Counted from the first letter of the stretch, positions 55,054 through 64,000 are shown. The stretch is 64,000 nucleotides of DNA from Candidatus Binatia bacterium (GCA_023150935.1 JAKLJW010000015.1:42347-106346); one strand, 5' to 3'. Notes: generated by a model from the letters alone, not told the origin. A program made the numbers and translations.

Positions 55054-57381
55054 TCAGTCGCCCCTGGCCTTGAACATCTCCGTCGAGTTGCGGGTGTTGC
55101 CGCTGTACCGCACCTCCCAGCACGTCGAGGCGTTTCCGAGCTGGACAGTTACGGTGCCGTCTTGCTGCAGGGGCAACGCGGCCATGTCGAGGCATGCGCC
55201 GCCGCCCTTGACGGTGATGCTTGCCCGGCCATCGCTTCCGGGCTTGAGGCGTACAGACGACATACCGTCGCTCAGCTGGTCGCGATCACGATATGCAAAG
55301 CCCGCTGCGGTCGCCGTCCAGTTGGGTCCGGCTGGGATCTCGTGAGCCATGACGAGCTGATCGATTCCGCCCACCTCGTCGAATACGCATAGCGCGTAGC
55401 TGTCGCTCGAAACGGGGTTGCCGAACTCCGACTGCGACGTCGCGCTGCCGCGCGTCCACTTCCAGGTGAGGCGGTCGCGGTCGTCCGGGGTCAGGTCGCG
55501 CAGCGCGAGCACGCCGCTTCCCGGTGCGATCGGCAAGCGACAGCCCGTGCGCGGCGTGGCGCCTCCGGCGCAGTTGCCGGCCTGGCACTGGTCGCCGTCG
55601 GTGCACGGGTTACGATCGTCGCAGGCGGCGCCGTCGTCCGCGATGCCTGCGCACGCTCCGGCAGCACAGGTGTCGTTCTTGGTGCACGGGTTGGCGTCGT
55701 CGCAGGTGGCACCGTCGGGGGCGCAGTTCCCGAACGGCCACGGCACGCGGATGCGCCACAGCGACGCGGGGGAGTCCTCGTCGTCGGCGATGTGCGATTC
55801 GAATGCGATCCATTTGCCGTCGGGAGACCACGAGGCGGCGCCGTCACCGTGTACGGGTGCGAACGTTACCCGGGTGGGCGTGCCGCCGCCGGCTGCGACT
55901 ACGAACAGGTTTGGCGCGGGGAGGTCGCCGTGGTCGGACGAGTAGACGACCCACTGGCTGTCGGGAGACCAGCTCGCGTCCGTGTCGCTGTTGGCGCTGG
56001 TGATCTGGGTCAGCGCACTTCCATCGGCAGCCATGGTGTAGAGGTTCCACACCTCGCTGGCGCCCGTGCGGCGCTGAAACAGGATCTGGCTCCCGGCGGG
56101 CGACCAGTTCGGTTGGCGGTTGTCGGTGTCCGTCGCGGGTCCGTCGACGAGCTTGGTGAGGCTGGTGCCGTCCGCCTTGACCTTCCAGATCGTGCCGCGC
56201 TGCGCCAGATCCGCGGCGTCGTTGACGGACTCGAATACGATCCACTGTCCGTCGGGCGAAAAGCTCGGTTCCTGGTGGTGCCGGAACGGCGGGCTCTGCG
56301 TGGTCACACGGAAGAGACCGGTGCCATTCGGTGCCGCGGTCCAGATTTCGTCGGTGTCGAGGCGATCGGAGGAGAAGGTGATACGGTTCGTGGTTGCGTT
56401 CCAGCTACTGCCGGGCAGGTTCACGCTCTGGTGGTCGGGTTCGTCGAGAACCGGGGTCGTCGAGCCATCGGTCAGGGCGAGCCTGTACACTCCACTGTCG
56501 CCCAGGTTGTAGCCGGAGTGGAAGAGCGTGAAGAGCAGCGTCTGGCCGTCCGGCGAATACGCCGGATTCTGCGCGCTGGAGCCATCGGCTGGTGCGTGCA
56601 GCGGGGCGGCGTCGTCGTCACGGCAGCCGGCCGGCGCGGCGGGCGGGCGCACGGCGGCCAGTTCCTTCGACCAGTACGACCCGGACGGCAACGTGTCCCA
56701 TGGGTTGGGGAGTCCGTCGGGGGTAACGTACACCCAGCCGGCGTTGCGCGTTTTGCTGAGGGCGATCGCGTCCAGCATGTGGGCCGGCGACGTCCCGTGT
56801 ACGAGGTGCCAGAAGCGGCTCGGCGGGTAGCCGGTCTCCCAGCCCATCGGCGTCCATGCGAGGTAGTTGGCGTAAGTGTCCTCGAAGTTGAGCAGGATGT
56901 CTCCGGCGCTCGCGAAGCACTCGGGGATCAGCGTGCCCGGATTGAGGATGGTGAGGGCCTGGCCGCCCATGGTCTTCACGTACGCGTTGAGGCCGGCGTA
57001 GTAGGGTTGGTCGGCGCAGTTGGTGCTGACTTCGTCGAAGAAGATGCCGTCGACGCCGTACCAGGTGTAATAGGCGTCGACGTCAGCCTGTACGGCGGAC
57101 GCGCTGCGAGTTCCGTAGCTCGTGTACACATACCCCACCACGACGATGCCGGCCGCACGCGTGTGACCGATCTGGGCCACGTAGTTCGGGTCCTGTACCA
57201 CTCCCGGTCCGCTGTTCGGGTTGACGATCGCCAGGCCGACCGTCGGAGCGGCGTTTTCCATCTGGGTCCACAGCGATCCGGGGTAGAAGTACGCGGGGAC
57301 AGCGATGGTTTGCGCGGCAAGCGCGGTGGAGCCGGTGCCGAGCAGGCAAAGGAGGGAGACGAAGCCAAGGGTGCGCGGCAT
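55054..57381 (-). CDS. Secreted spherulin-4-type glycoside hydrolase fused to a TolB-like propeller
   Basis: 775 residues, signal peptide about 1-22. Residues about 25-250 match the spherulation-specific family 4 (Spherulin4; related to GH135 enzymes acting on galactosamine-containing glycans): start AVPAYFYPGSLWTQM, GYVYTSYGTR, and the acidic DGIFFDEVS. Residues about 270-560 are TolB/PD40-type propeller repeats (AYSPDGQTLLF, SWSPDGKWIAF, ASWSPDSQWV). Two cysteine-rich repeats (CDDANPCT, CDDRNPCT) and a C-terminal beta domain follow. It probably acts on or binds extracellular polysaccharide. Same strand as the flanking secreted and porin genes. Confidence 0.8.
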   Translation of the reverse strand: MPRTLGFVSLLCLLGTGSTALAAQTIAVPAYFYPGSLWTQMENAAPTVGLAIVNPNSGPGVVQDPNYVAQIGHTRAAGIVVVGYVYTSYGTRSASAVQADVDAYYTWYGVDGIFFDEVSTNCADQPYYAGLNAYVKTMGGQALTILNPGTLIPECFASAGDILLNFEDTYANYLAWTPMGWETGYPPSRFWHLVHGTSPAHMLDAIALSKTRNAGWVYVTPDGLPNPWDTLPSGSYWSKELAAVRPPAAPAGCRDDDAAPLHAPADGSSAQNPAYSPDGQTLLFTLFHSGYNLGDSGVYRLALTDGSTTPVLDEPDHQSVNLPGSSWNATTNRITFSSDRLDTDEIWTAAPNGTGLFRVTTQSPPFRHHQEPSFSPDGQWIVFESVNDAADLAQRGTIWKVKADGTSLTKLVDGPATDTDNRQPNWSPAGSQILFQRRTGASEVWNLYTMAADGSALTQITSANSDTDASWSPDSQWVVYSSDHGDLPAPNLFVVAAGGGTPTRVTFAPVHGDGAASWSPDGKWIAFESHIADDEDSPASLWRIRVPWPFGNCAPDGATCDDANPCTKNDTCAAGACAGIADDGAACDDRNPCTDGDQCQAGNCAGGATPRTGCRLPIAPGSGVLALRDLTPDDRDRLTWKWTRGSATSQSEFGNPVSSDSYALCVFDEVGGIDQLVMAHEIPAGPNWTATAAGFAYRDRDQLSDGMSSVRLKPGSDGRASITVKGGGACLDMAALPLQQDGTVTVQLGNASTCWEVRYSGNTRNSTEMFKARGD

Positions 57382-57453
57382 CGAAGAGGTTCTTCCCGCC
57401 TCGGATCGTAACACGTTTGCCGGACAGGTCGCCAAGGCGACCACAATCCGCCG

Positions 57454-59001
57454 CTAGAACCCGACCTGGATCTGGCCGCGGACCATAACGCCGTCGTCCC
57501 CGATCCGATACCCGGGAGCACTGTTCTGAGCCGGACTGTGGCGCACGCGCGTGGCGTCGACGGTGAACTTCCAGGTCTGGGTGCCGTTGATGAACCAGTT
57601 CGCGACCCCGCCGTACTCCGCGCCCCGGCTTCCGAAGCGGCCAAGGATGTGCGACATCCGCCCGCCGATCTCGACGTACCGCGGCACGATCATGTAACCC
57701 GTTTCCAAATAGAAGCCGTGGTCGAAGAAGCTGTACAAAGGCAGCGGCCCGTCGGCGTGCAGGCCGTCGATCCAGCGCAGGTAGTATTCCCAGTTCACAC
57801 CGAGGCCCTTGTACTTGGCGGCAAAGTCGATCGCCCACAGGTAGATGTCGAACTCGTCGACCGTGATACCCGGAGCCAGAGCTCCGGTCTGGGTCAGGCG
57901 CGTACCGTCCGAGAGGCGGACGAAGTTTTGCTCGATAGACGGCTGACCCACCGGGCCGGGGCCGTCCTGCTCGGCCATCGTGAACGAGGTGCCCGTAAGG
58001 ATCCCCGGGCTGGCGTGCCCTTCGAGGTCCGACCAGCCGCTACCGAAGTTGCCGAAAACGTCCCACCACACGGAGGTTGCCCAGGCGAAGTTCCGGTCGA
58101 TGTCTTCGAACGTGAGATCGGTGGTGTTGAAGCCGTTCGAAAGCATGCTGCGGTAGTAGACGTCTTCGATCGGTTCGCCGAGCGCCCAGATGCCGATGCT
58201 GCGGTCGGGACGGAAGAACGTGGTGGCCATGGAACGGTCGGCGAAGCGCGTGGTCGTCGAACCCATGAGCCACTCACGGCTGCCGGGCACGAAGGCCTTA
58301 CCGGCGTGCAGGATGAACGCATCGCCGAACAGGTAATAGATCCAGAAGTCGTGAATGATGACGTCGTGGTTGTCGTCGGTGTCGAAGTCGAAATTGATGA
58401 AGTAGCCGAGCTTTGGGTCCAGCGCGTAGCCGTCGAAGGTCAGGCGTCCGCGCTCGATCTCGAAGTCGTTGCGGTCCTCGATCGTGTACACCTTGCCGGA
58501 GCTATCGGTGTAGCGGCTCTCGTCGCGCTGAAATAGCGTGTAACGGAACTGCATGCGTCCGGTGATGCGCAGCCGGTAAGGCGTCTTCTCGCGATCCACC
58601 GGCTGGATGACGAAGCCCTTGTCGTAGCCGACCTGGAACGGACCCAGGGTCGTGCTGAGGGCGGCCTTGGCCTCGGCGCCCGTCGCCTCCGGCTGGCGCA
58701 CCGTCTTCGGCACTTCGGTGCGGGGGGGCTGCGCGGCCGGCTCCGCGGCGGCCGGCGGCGGTTGAGCCTGGTCGCGGATCTGCTGGCGCAACTCCTCGAT
58801 GACGCGATTCTGCTCGCGGATCATCTGCCGCATTTCCTCGAGCTGCTGCTCGACGTCCGACGCCGTCCGTTTCCTTGTCTTCGGCGCCTGGGCGCGAGCC
58901 GGCCCGGCAGCGAGGCAGAGGCCGACGCACAGCGCCAGCACGATCGAGCACATGGAGGTTCGGCGCGCCGACGCTCGGGACAGCAGCAGGGATATGCCCA
59001 C
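57454..59001 (-). CDS. OprP/OprO-type porin with an N-terminal coiled coil
   Basis: About 515 residues. A signal peptide (ending ARAQA) is followed by a coiled coil (about 45-80: EQQLEEMRQMIREQNRVIEELR), a Pro/Ala linker and a beta-barrel with strands such as GRMQFRYTLFQRD, FEIERGRLTFDGYALD and the final GVMVRGQIQVGF, whose terminal Phe is typical of outer-membrane barrels. The pattern matches the phosphate-selective porin O/P family. GTG 59001 is used (AGGA nearby); ATG 58953 or ATG 59052 are possible. Ligand specificity cannot be read. Confidence 0.83.
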   Translation of the reverse strand: MGISLLLSRASARRTSMCSIVLALCVGLCLAAGPARAQAPKTRKRTASDVEQQLEEMRQMIREQNRVIEELRQQIRDQAQPPPAAAEPAAQPPRTEVPKTVRQPEATGAEAKAALSTTLGPFQVGYDKGFVIQPVDREKTPYRLRITGRMQFRYTLFQRDESRYTDSSGKVYTIEDRNDFEIERGRLTFDGYALDPKLGYFINFDFDTDDNHDVIIHDFWIYYLFGDAFILHAGKAFVPGSREWLMGSTTTRFADRSMATTFFRPDRSIGIWALGEPIEDVYYRSMLSNGFNTTDLTFEDIDRNFAWATSVWWDVFGNFGSGWSDLEGHASPGILTGTSFTMAEQDGPGPVGQPSIEQNFVRLSDGTRLTQTGALAPGITVDEFDIYLWAIDFAAKYKGLGVNWEYYLRWIDGLHADGPLPLYSFFDHGFYLETGYMIVPRYVEIGGRMSHILGRFGSRGAEYGGVANWFINGTQTWKFTVDATRVRHSPAQNSAPGYRIGDDGVMVRGQIQVGF

Positions 59002-59126
59002 GGTTGGTATCCTGTCGTACCGGATTACGCCCCCCGTCGGGTCGCCTTCCAATGTCCCCGCCGCGAAGCGCGCCAGCGTTTAGCAGACGGCCGCGCCGGG
59101 GTTCAAGGTCCCCCCACGCGACACGG

Positions 59127-61460
59127 TCACGATTTACGCGACCGCCGGTTCTGACGCCGGCCCGGCGGCTGCCGCCGGCTTTGCTTGGGGCGCGGCGGCA
59201 ACTCCGGCGTCGGCTCTCCCAGACGCCGCAGCACGGTGAAGTCGATCTGCCGGCGCTCCAGAGACACATTCGTGGCCTCAACGACCAGGCGGTCGCCGAG
59301 TCTGTAACGCTGGCGGCGGCGCGCGCCGCAAAGCGCCTGCTCCGCCTCGATGTAGCGATAGCGGTCGTCGGTCAGCGCCTCGCTGCGCACCAGACCTTCC
59401 ACGGGATAGGCGTCGAGTTCCACGTAAAACCCATAAGGCGTTATCGACACGATCGTGGCCGGCTCCGGCTCGAGCAGGTGTTCGAGCATGAACTCGGCCT
59501 TCTTCAGGTCGAGCATCGCCCGCTCGGCTTCCATCGCCTGGCGCTCGGCCTGCGAGCTGCGCACGCTGGACCCTTCGAGCGCCTCCGCCTGGGCACGGGC
59601 AACGTCGGCGTGTCCGTCGAATACGAGGCCGAGCTGACGGTGCACGAGCAGGTCGGGGTAGCGTCGGATCGGCGACGTGAAGTGGCAATACAACGGGAAC
59701 GCGAGGCCGAAGTGGCCGACATTGGTGGTGCTGTACTGCGCCTGGGTCAGAGAGCGCAGCACCTGGCGCGACAGCACGCGGGCCAGACGATGCCCTTCGA
59801 GCCGATCGAGGAGCCGTTGTACGTCCTGCGGACGCGGTCGGCCTTCGTACCGGACGTGCAGCCCGAACGGGCCGAGGAACCGGTTGAGCTCGTCGATCGC
59901 TTCGGCGCTGGGCGGTTCGTGAACGCGGTACGGCAGTGGCACGTGCCGATCGGCGAGGAAGGTCGCCACGGCGTGGTTGGCTTCGAGCATGAATTCCTCG
60001 ATGAGCCGGTGCGCGTCGTTGCGTTCGAGCAGGCGCACCCCGATGCTGCGCCCGGCCTCCGAGAGATCGACCAGTGCCTCGGGCAGGTCGAGGTCGAGCG
60101 AGCCGGCCTGCACCCGGTTGCGGTTGAACACCTGCATCAGGGCGCGCATGCGGTGCAGTTGCGGCAGGAGCGGTGCCAGTGTCGTACGCCAGGCGCGCAC
60201 CTCGGGCGTGTCGGTCTCCGAGAGCACGGCGGCGACCTGGGTGTAGGTCAAGCGGGCCCGGCTGCGCATGACGCCACGGTAGAAGCGGGCATCGCGGCGG
60301 TGGCCGGCGTCGTCGTAGGTCATCTCGGCCACCAGCACGAGGCGATCGCGTTCCGGATTGAGGGAGCACAGCCCGTTGGAGAGCCGCGGCGGCAGCATGG
60401 GAATGGCGCGGTCCGGGAAGTAGACGCTGGTGCCGCGGCGCGCCGCTTCGGCGTCCAGTGGGGACCCGGGCGTGACGTAGTGGGAGACGTCGGCGATGGC
60501 GACCCGGAGGCGATGGCCGTCGGCGCCGGCGGGTTCGAGGCAGACGGCGTCGTCGAAGTCGCGCGCCATTTCGCCGTCGATGGTGACGAACGGTAGAGCG
60601 CGGAGATCCTCGCGGCCGGCGAGGTCGCGCGCGGCCGGTTCGTCGCCGCAGCGGCCGGCGGCGTCCAGCACTTCGGGCGGGAACTCGACGCGCAGGCCGT
60701 GCTCGCCGGCAATACTGAGGAACTGCACGTCCGGGTCGTCGGCGGTACCGAGGACGCCGTCGAGCACGCCGCCTGGCCAGCGGTTGGGCGACGGCGGGCG
60801 CGTCAGCCGGACGCGGGCCACCAGGCCGGCTTCGTCCGGACGGGGAAGGGTGTCCCCGAGGAGTTCGACGGGGGGCAGCAGCTCGTTATCCGGCACCAGC
60901 ACCCAGCCTTTGCGGGTGCGCTCGAGTTTGCCGATCAGGCATTCGTGGGCCCGGTCGATGACGGCGACGACTTCGCCGGCGGTGCGACCGGCGCGGCGGT
61001 CGCGGAGCTTGACCGCCACGGCGACGCGGTCGCCGTGCAGAGCGTCGCCTTCGCTACCGGCGGGGATGAGGATGTCGCGCGGGAAGCGTGCGGCGTCCCG
61101 GCCGAGGGCCTCGACGAATCCGTAGCCGGCACGCACCCGGGTGTAGCGTCCTTCCACCCGGCGACCGGGGCCCGACTGTTCCCGACGGCTGCCGCCGGCG
61201 GCGCGGCCCCGGCCGGTTCGTGAGGCGGCGGTCGCCCGAGGCGCTTTGTCCACGTCGCGCAACCACTGGTAACGGGTCTTGCCGATACGCCGTAATCGGC
61301 CCTCGGCGACCTGCCCTTCGAGCACGGCCTTGACGGTGCGCTGCTCGTAGCGGCCGAGGTCGAGCATCCGGGCCATCTCGGGGATCGACAGCGGACGCGG
61401 GGCCTTGTCCTCGAGAAGCGCGATGAAGCGGTCGGTAAGCGAGTTCATGAGTTCGGCCAT
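59127..61460 (-). CDS. rnr: Exoribonuclease R
   Basis: 777 residues, RNase II/R family. It degrades structured RNA 3' to 5'. An N-terminal winged helix (about 1-65), cold-shock domains (about 95-240) and the RNB core (from about 290, with FDDAV and ADVSHYVTPGSPLD) precede a C-terminal S1 domain and a basic tail (KQSRRQPPGRRQNRRSRKS). The basic tail and winged helix favour RNase R over RNase II. ATG 61460 is used; a second ATG four codons in is possible. Confidence 0.95.
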   Translation of the reverse strand: MAELMNSLTDRFIALLEDKAPRPLSIPEMARMLDLGRYEQRTVKAVLEGQVAEGRLRRIGKTRYQWLRDVDKAPRATAASRTGRGRAAGGSRREQSGPGRRVEGRYTRVRAGYGFVEALGRDAARFPRDILIPAGSEGDALHGDRVAVAVKLRDRRAGRTAGEVVAVIDRAHECLIGKLERTRKGWVLVPDNELLPPVELLGDTLPRPDEAGLVARVRLTRPPSPNRWPGGVLDGVLGTADDPDVQFLSIAGEHGLRVEFPPEVLDAAGRCGDEPAARDLAGREDLRALPFVTIDGEMARDFDDAVCLEPAGADGHRLRVAIADVSHYVTPGSPLDAEAARRGTSVYFPDRAIPMLPPRLSNGLCSLNPERDRLVLVAEMTYDDAGHRRDARFYRGVMRSRARLTYTQVAAVLSETDTPEVRAWRTTLAPLLPQLHRMRALMQVFNRNRVQAGSLDLDLPEALVDLSEAGRSIGVRLLERNDAHRLIEEFMLEANHAVATFLADRHVPLPYRVHEPPSAEAIDELNRFLGPFGLHVRYEGRPRPQDVQRLLDRLEGHRLARVLSRQVLRSLTQAQYSTTNVGHFGLAFPLYCHFTSPIRRYPDLLVHRQLGLVFDGHADVARAQAEALEGSSVRSSQAERQAMEAERAMLDLKKAEFMLEHLLEPEPATIVSITPYGFYVELDAYPVEGLVRSEALTDDRYRYIEAEQALCGARRRQRYRLGDRLVVEATNVSLERRQIDFTVLRRLGEPTPELPPRPKQSRRQPPGRRQNRRSRKS

Positions 61461-61774
61461 CTATCGACGGGGAACCGCCGGGATCCGTTCTTATCTTGCC
61501 CCGCCGGCGGAAACCATTCCCCGCCTCTATCTCGACCCCGTTATTGGGGCGATGCGGTTCTTGTGCATAACGGGGCGGACCGGCTAGCGGCTGCGCCGGG
61601 CAAGGACGAGGCCATCGTTTAGCACGGAGGAGACTCCGCCCCCGGTGACGGGAAGGACTCGGAAGCATCACGAAAACCGCACCGCAACGCTTCCCGGGCC
61701 CGCGCGAGACCCGCGGCGGGAGGCGTGGGTCTCGGATTTCCCTGGTACAGATGAGTGTAGTTCGGCTTGAACCA

Positions 61775-61919
61775 ATCGGGGTCGGGGTCGGGGTCGGAAT
61801 CGAGGACGACATAAGCTGCGGCCACGAGCGACTTGAGGTCTCCCGAGCAGCCATCGAGTCCGCCGGCCGGGTACACCGGGCAACGGATCGATTCCGATCC
61901 CGATACCGATTCCGACCCC
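61775..61919. repeat. Inverted pair of degenerate hexanucleotide repeats
   Basis: The left arm (61775-61802) is four to five copies of a GGGGTC-like unit ending GGAATCG; the right arm (61887-61919) is five copies of a CGATTC/CGATCC/CGACCC unit and reads as the near complement of the left. They could fold into a long imperfect stem or may have spread as a mobile repeat. Confidence 0.5.
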
Positions 61920-62018
61920 GAGGGGAACTCGCTGCCAGCCGGCTTCGACCGGCCCGCACCTCACCGGAAGACCGATCACGACGGCGGGCGAACGAGATCT
62001 AACCCTCGTTAGGTTTCC

Positions 62019-62035
62019 ACTCCGTACACGTACTC
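62019..62035. repeat. Dispersed 17-bp repeat, copy 1
   Basis: ACTCCGTACACGTACTC occurs here and again, identical, at 63929-63945. The core GTACACGTAC is palindromic-like. Both copies lie in gene-free DNA. Confidence 0.6.
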
Positions 62036-62060
62036 GGCGGGAGCCTCGCCCTCCCAAACG

Positions 62061-62100
62061 CATGGCCGGTCAGGCCATGGGTCGCGGGTGCCAGCCCGCG
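62061..62100 (-). terminator. Tandem hairpins downstream of the 201-residue secreted-protein gene
   Basis: Two perfect stems stand in a row: CATGGCC-GGTCA-GGCCATG (62061-62079) and CGCGGG-TGCCAG-CCCGCG (62083-62100). They are about 65 bp beyond the stop of the minus-strand gene ending at 62165 and may stop its transcript. No T-tract follows, so this is uncertain; they could also belong to a mobile repeat. Confidence 0.35.
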
Positions 62101-62164
62101 CTGTGTCTCGCAAACGTGCCGTGGCGAAGGGCTTGCGCCGAAGCCGTCTACGCTGGTCCGCGCG

Positions 62165-62770
62165 TCACGGCACCGAGAGGAAACCCGGCGAACCGTACGA
62201 ATATCCCGCGAACCCGGTGGGGTAAGCGCTCGCGCATTGAATCGCGGTCGTTGCGCAGGACGGATTCACCTGGGTACCGCTCAGAGTGACGGTCGGCCCG
62301 GCGGGATACCCGCCGATCTGGTTCACCGTCGCCGTAAACGGGCCCGGGCAGGGGCCCGACACGTACGTCATTGGGCTCCCGTTTCCGTTGTAATACATGG
62401 TGTTGACCCACCCGACCGTGTTGTTACTCGAGTTGAAATAGTACCACGTGACCCGGAGCTTCGCGTAATACGAGGGTCCAGCCGACGCCGGGCAGGTGTT
62501 GGGCCCAGAGTGCCAGCCACGGAATTTGAAGGAGGCGGCAACCACAGGATCCCCGCTGTTGCCAGTATTGTCGCAATTGGTTGCCCAGCCCAGGCCCTTG
62601 AACTTCCACATCATCGTTCCGGTGGCGTAGAGCTGCTGCGGGATAGCGACGTTGCCGCTGACCGCGTTGCAACTCCACGAACCCACCGGCTGCGCATGGG
62701 CCGCGGCGCCCCAGCCAATCGCCGCCCCCAGAACAACTATCCCGACGGATGACACGATGTGTCGGTTCAT
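62165..62770 (-). CDS. Secreted hypothetical protein
   Basis: 201 residues with a clear signal peptide (about 1-27, ending AHAQ) and a strong ribosome site (AAGGAGG). The mature part is rich in Gly, Ser, Asn, Tyr and Trp (VTWYYFNSSNN, YNGNGSPMTY) with about six cysteines, suggesting a disulfide-bonded beta fold. No catalytic motif or known family is recognised. Confidence 0.75.
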   Translation of the reverse strand: MNRHIVSSVGIVVLGAAIGWGAAAHAQPVGSWSCNAVSGNVAIPQQLYATGTMMWKFKGLGWATNCDNTGNSGDPVVAASFKFRGWHSGPNTCPASAGPSYYAKLRVTWYYFNSSNNTVGWVNTMYYNGNGSPMTYVSGPCPGPFTATVNQIGGYPAGPTVTLSGTQVNPSCATTAIQCASAYPTGFAGYSYGSPGFLSVP

Positions 62771-63268
62771 GCACGCCTCCTTCACCTGGTTGCGCCACCC
62801 AGCCACGAGAGGGTGGGCCGTGAGCGAACAACTCGAACGGAAACGGACGGCGAAGAACGGAAAGGAACGGTCCCGGATCGAAAGGGACGGTTACCCGTAC
62901 TCCGAGATCGGTTCGGCAGTCAAGTGAGATTTATGCGCCCATCGAGCATGGGACCGGCGGGACGGTTGGATCGGCGTGCGACAGAGTTTGCGGGACGGCC
63001 ACCCACGCGGTTTTTGCTGCCCCTTGCCCCCAGGCTGCCGAGCATCCGTTAGCGCCGGATCGGGGCGCAGACCACGGGTGCCCACCGCCTCGGACTCCTG
63101 TTGTAGTGGTGGCGGTGGGTGCTGCGCCAGCGACAACGGTCTCCCGGCGCACGGAGCGGCGAGCCTGCGAGCCCGTGCGCGGGCCGGGCAGAATCGTAGT
63201 CTTTACTGGTTACTGTTACACGATCTTGACGGAGCTGCCTGTTCGCTATATGTTCGCCCACGAAAGGG
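62771..63268. other. Non-coding gap; probable promoter region of the 201-residue secreted protein gene
   Basis: Nothing codes here with any support. It includes the start region of the minus-strand secreted-protein gene (ribosome site at about 62774) and, toward the right, the decayed 5' end of the integrase. Base composition is slightly more purine-rich near 62815-62890 (AACGG and AAAGGGACGG repeats). Confidence 0.35.
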
Positions 63269-63727
63269 CGCCACATCCTGTTCCATCGCAAGCGGCATCC
63301 GGTGCAGATGGGTCCGGCGGAGATCGCGGCGTCCCTGATTGCGCTGGCGGTGCGGCAGCGCGTGATCGCGTCGACGCAGAATCAGGCGTTGTCGGCGTTG
63401 CTCTTCCTGTATCGGGAGGTGTTGGGCTGCGATCCGGGCTGGCTCGATGGGATCGTGCGCGCCGGGCGGCCGCGGCGGCTGCCGGTAGTGCTGACCCGAG
63501 GGGATGTCGGTGAGCTTCTGGGCGGCGGCGCGGCGGGTGCGGATCGTAAAGCCGGTGAGTCCGTACACGTTGAGCCACGTTTCGCCACGGATCTGCTGGC
63601 CGCGGGCTACGATATCCGGACCGTGCAGGAGTTGCTCGGGCACAAGGACGTGACGACGACGATGATCTTCACGCACGTTCTCAACCGGGGTGGCCGGGGC
63701 GTGGTGAGTCCGGCCGACCGGCTGTGA
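63269..63727 (+). pseudogene. Remnant of an integron-type tyrosine recombinase (internal deletion)
   Basis: The frame starts without a start codon at [11 protein letters not shown], runs through the N-terminal core-binding part ([34 protein letters not shown]) and then jumps to the C-terminus ([31 protein letters not shown]). The catalytic domain between them, with the first Arg and the Lys, is deleted (about 130-150 residues). The HxLRH box reads VEPRF; only the final GH and Tyr region remain. GTG 63302 would give 141 residues but no activity. No attC array is seen next to it. Confidence 0.75.
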
Positions 63728-64000
63728 CGGCGGGGAGACGGATAGGGTGTTCACCCGCCGGCGCACGCGGGCCAACACGGCGTGAGGCAGCGGAGGGATC
63801 CGGCGAAAACTCTTGACGCCGTTGTGGAGTCGGAAGTAGAAGGGCGCGAAGCAGGCGGTGTGTTAGCCCGCGAAGCCCGGCGGGGGTTGGGGATTTCATT
63901 GATACGCCTAATTCAAAGTTCGACTTTGACTCCGTACACGTACTCAGCGAAGCGGTACACGTACTCGTACACGGACTGAGGACCCGCGGCGGTAAAGTTG
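63728..64000. other. Non-coding right end of the window
   Basis: No gene is supported. The DNA holds the second copy of the 17-bp repeat and further GTACACGTACTC units near the end. Confidence 0.4.
63929..63974. repeat. Dispersed 17-bp repeat, copy 2, with extra partial units
   Basis: ACTCCGTACACGTACTC (63929-63945) is followed by GTACACGTACTC (63955-63966) and GTACACGG (63967-63974). The units form a short direct array in gene-free DNA. Confidence 0.6.

Larger units (their letters stand above)
61461..62164. other. Non-coding stretch with hexanucleotide and inverted repeats
   Basis: No gene is supported. It contains two runs of a degenerate 6-nt unit (GGGGTC-type, 61775-61802; CCGATT/CCGACC-type, 61887-61919) that are largely complementary to each other, about 85 bp apart, and the dispersed 17-bp repeat and hairpins listed separately. 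The small frames here give periodic, low-complexity peptides typical of such repeats. Confidence 0.5.

Noticed and set aside
61619..61876. An 85-codon minus-strand frame with a DSDPDPD run
   Set aside because: The run is the translation of the hexanucleotide repeat; no signal, domain or ribosome site supports a gene.

Overview
The window is a high-GC bacterial chromosome segment. It looks like an uncultured Desulfobacterota- or Binatota-type organism. I infer this from the multihaem cytochromes, the large secreted proteins with Thr/Pro-rich linkers, calcium-binding repeats and dockerin-like modules, and a 180-kDa-class NAD-glutamate dehydrogenase; there is no rRNA or tRNA to confirm it.

Bases 1-10480 hold the tail of a probable beta-carbonic anhydrase, a SulP transporter fused to a carbonic-anhydrase-like domain whose zinc site is lost, and a block of eight co-directional genes. 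That block encodes a monohaem cytochrome, an OmcA/MtrC-type decahaem lipoprotein, an outer-membrane barrel, four further periplasmic or lipoprotein cytochromes (7, 2, 4 and 6 haems) and a NapC/NirT-type inner-membrane cytochrome with 7 haem motifs. Together they carry 37 haem motifs and could form a complete electron path from quinol to the cell surface. Four 4-nt gene overlaps tie the middle of the block together.

Bases 10552-40053 are mostly housekeeping: lspA-ileS, an AmgK/MurU-like sugar kinase and nucleotidyltransferase pair, a patatin phospholipase, trmJ with a small protein and an M48 peptidase-TPR protein, GAPDH, UspA, an NfnA-NfnB-rubrerythrin triple fusion, alanine dehydrogenase, a biotin operon (bioF-bioA-bioD plus a 53-residue membrane protein), a 2Fe-2S ferredoxin, two tandem secreted paralogues of no known family, a GNAT acetyltransferase, the large glutamate dehydrogenase, a metallo-beta-lactamase-fold hydrolase and a crotonase.

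Bases 40390-50017 are accessory. They hold a secreted calcium-repeat protein, a 420-bp MITE-like repeat element, a type III-like restriction operon whose methylase gene has lost its catalytic core, a membrane-GAF protein and two very small genes inside that operon, a methyltransferase remnant and a vapBC toxin-antitoxin pair.

Bases 50277-62770 encode large secreted proteins (a double-propeller/cohesin-like/dockerin/beta-helix giant, and a spherulin-4 hydrolase fused to a TolB-like propeller), an OprP-type porin, RNase R and a small secreted protein. The right end carries hairpins, a dispersed 17-bp repeat and the remnant of an integron-type integrase.
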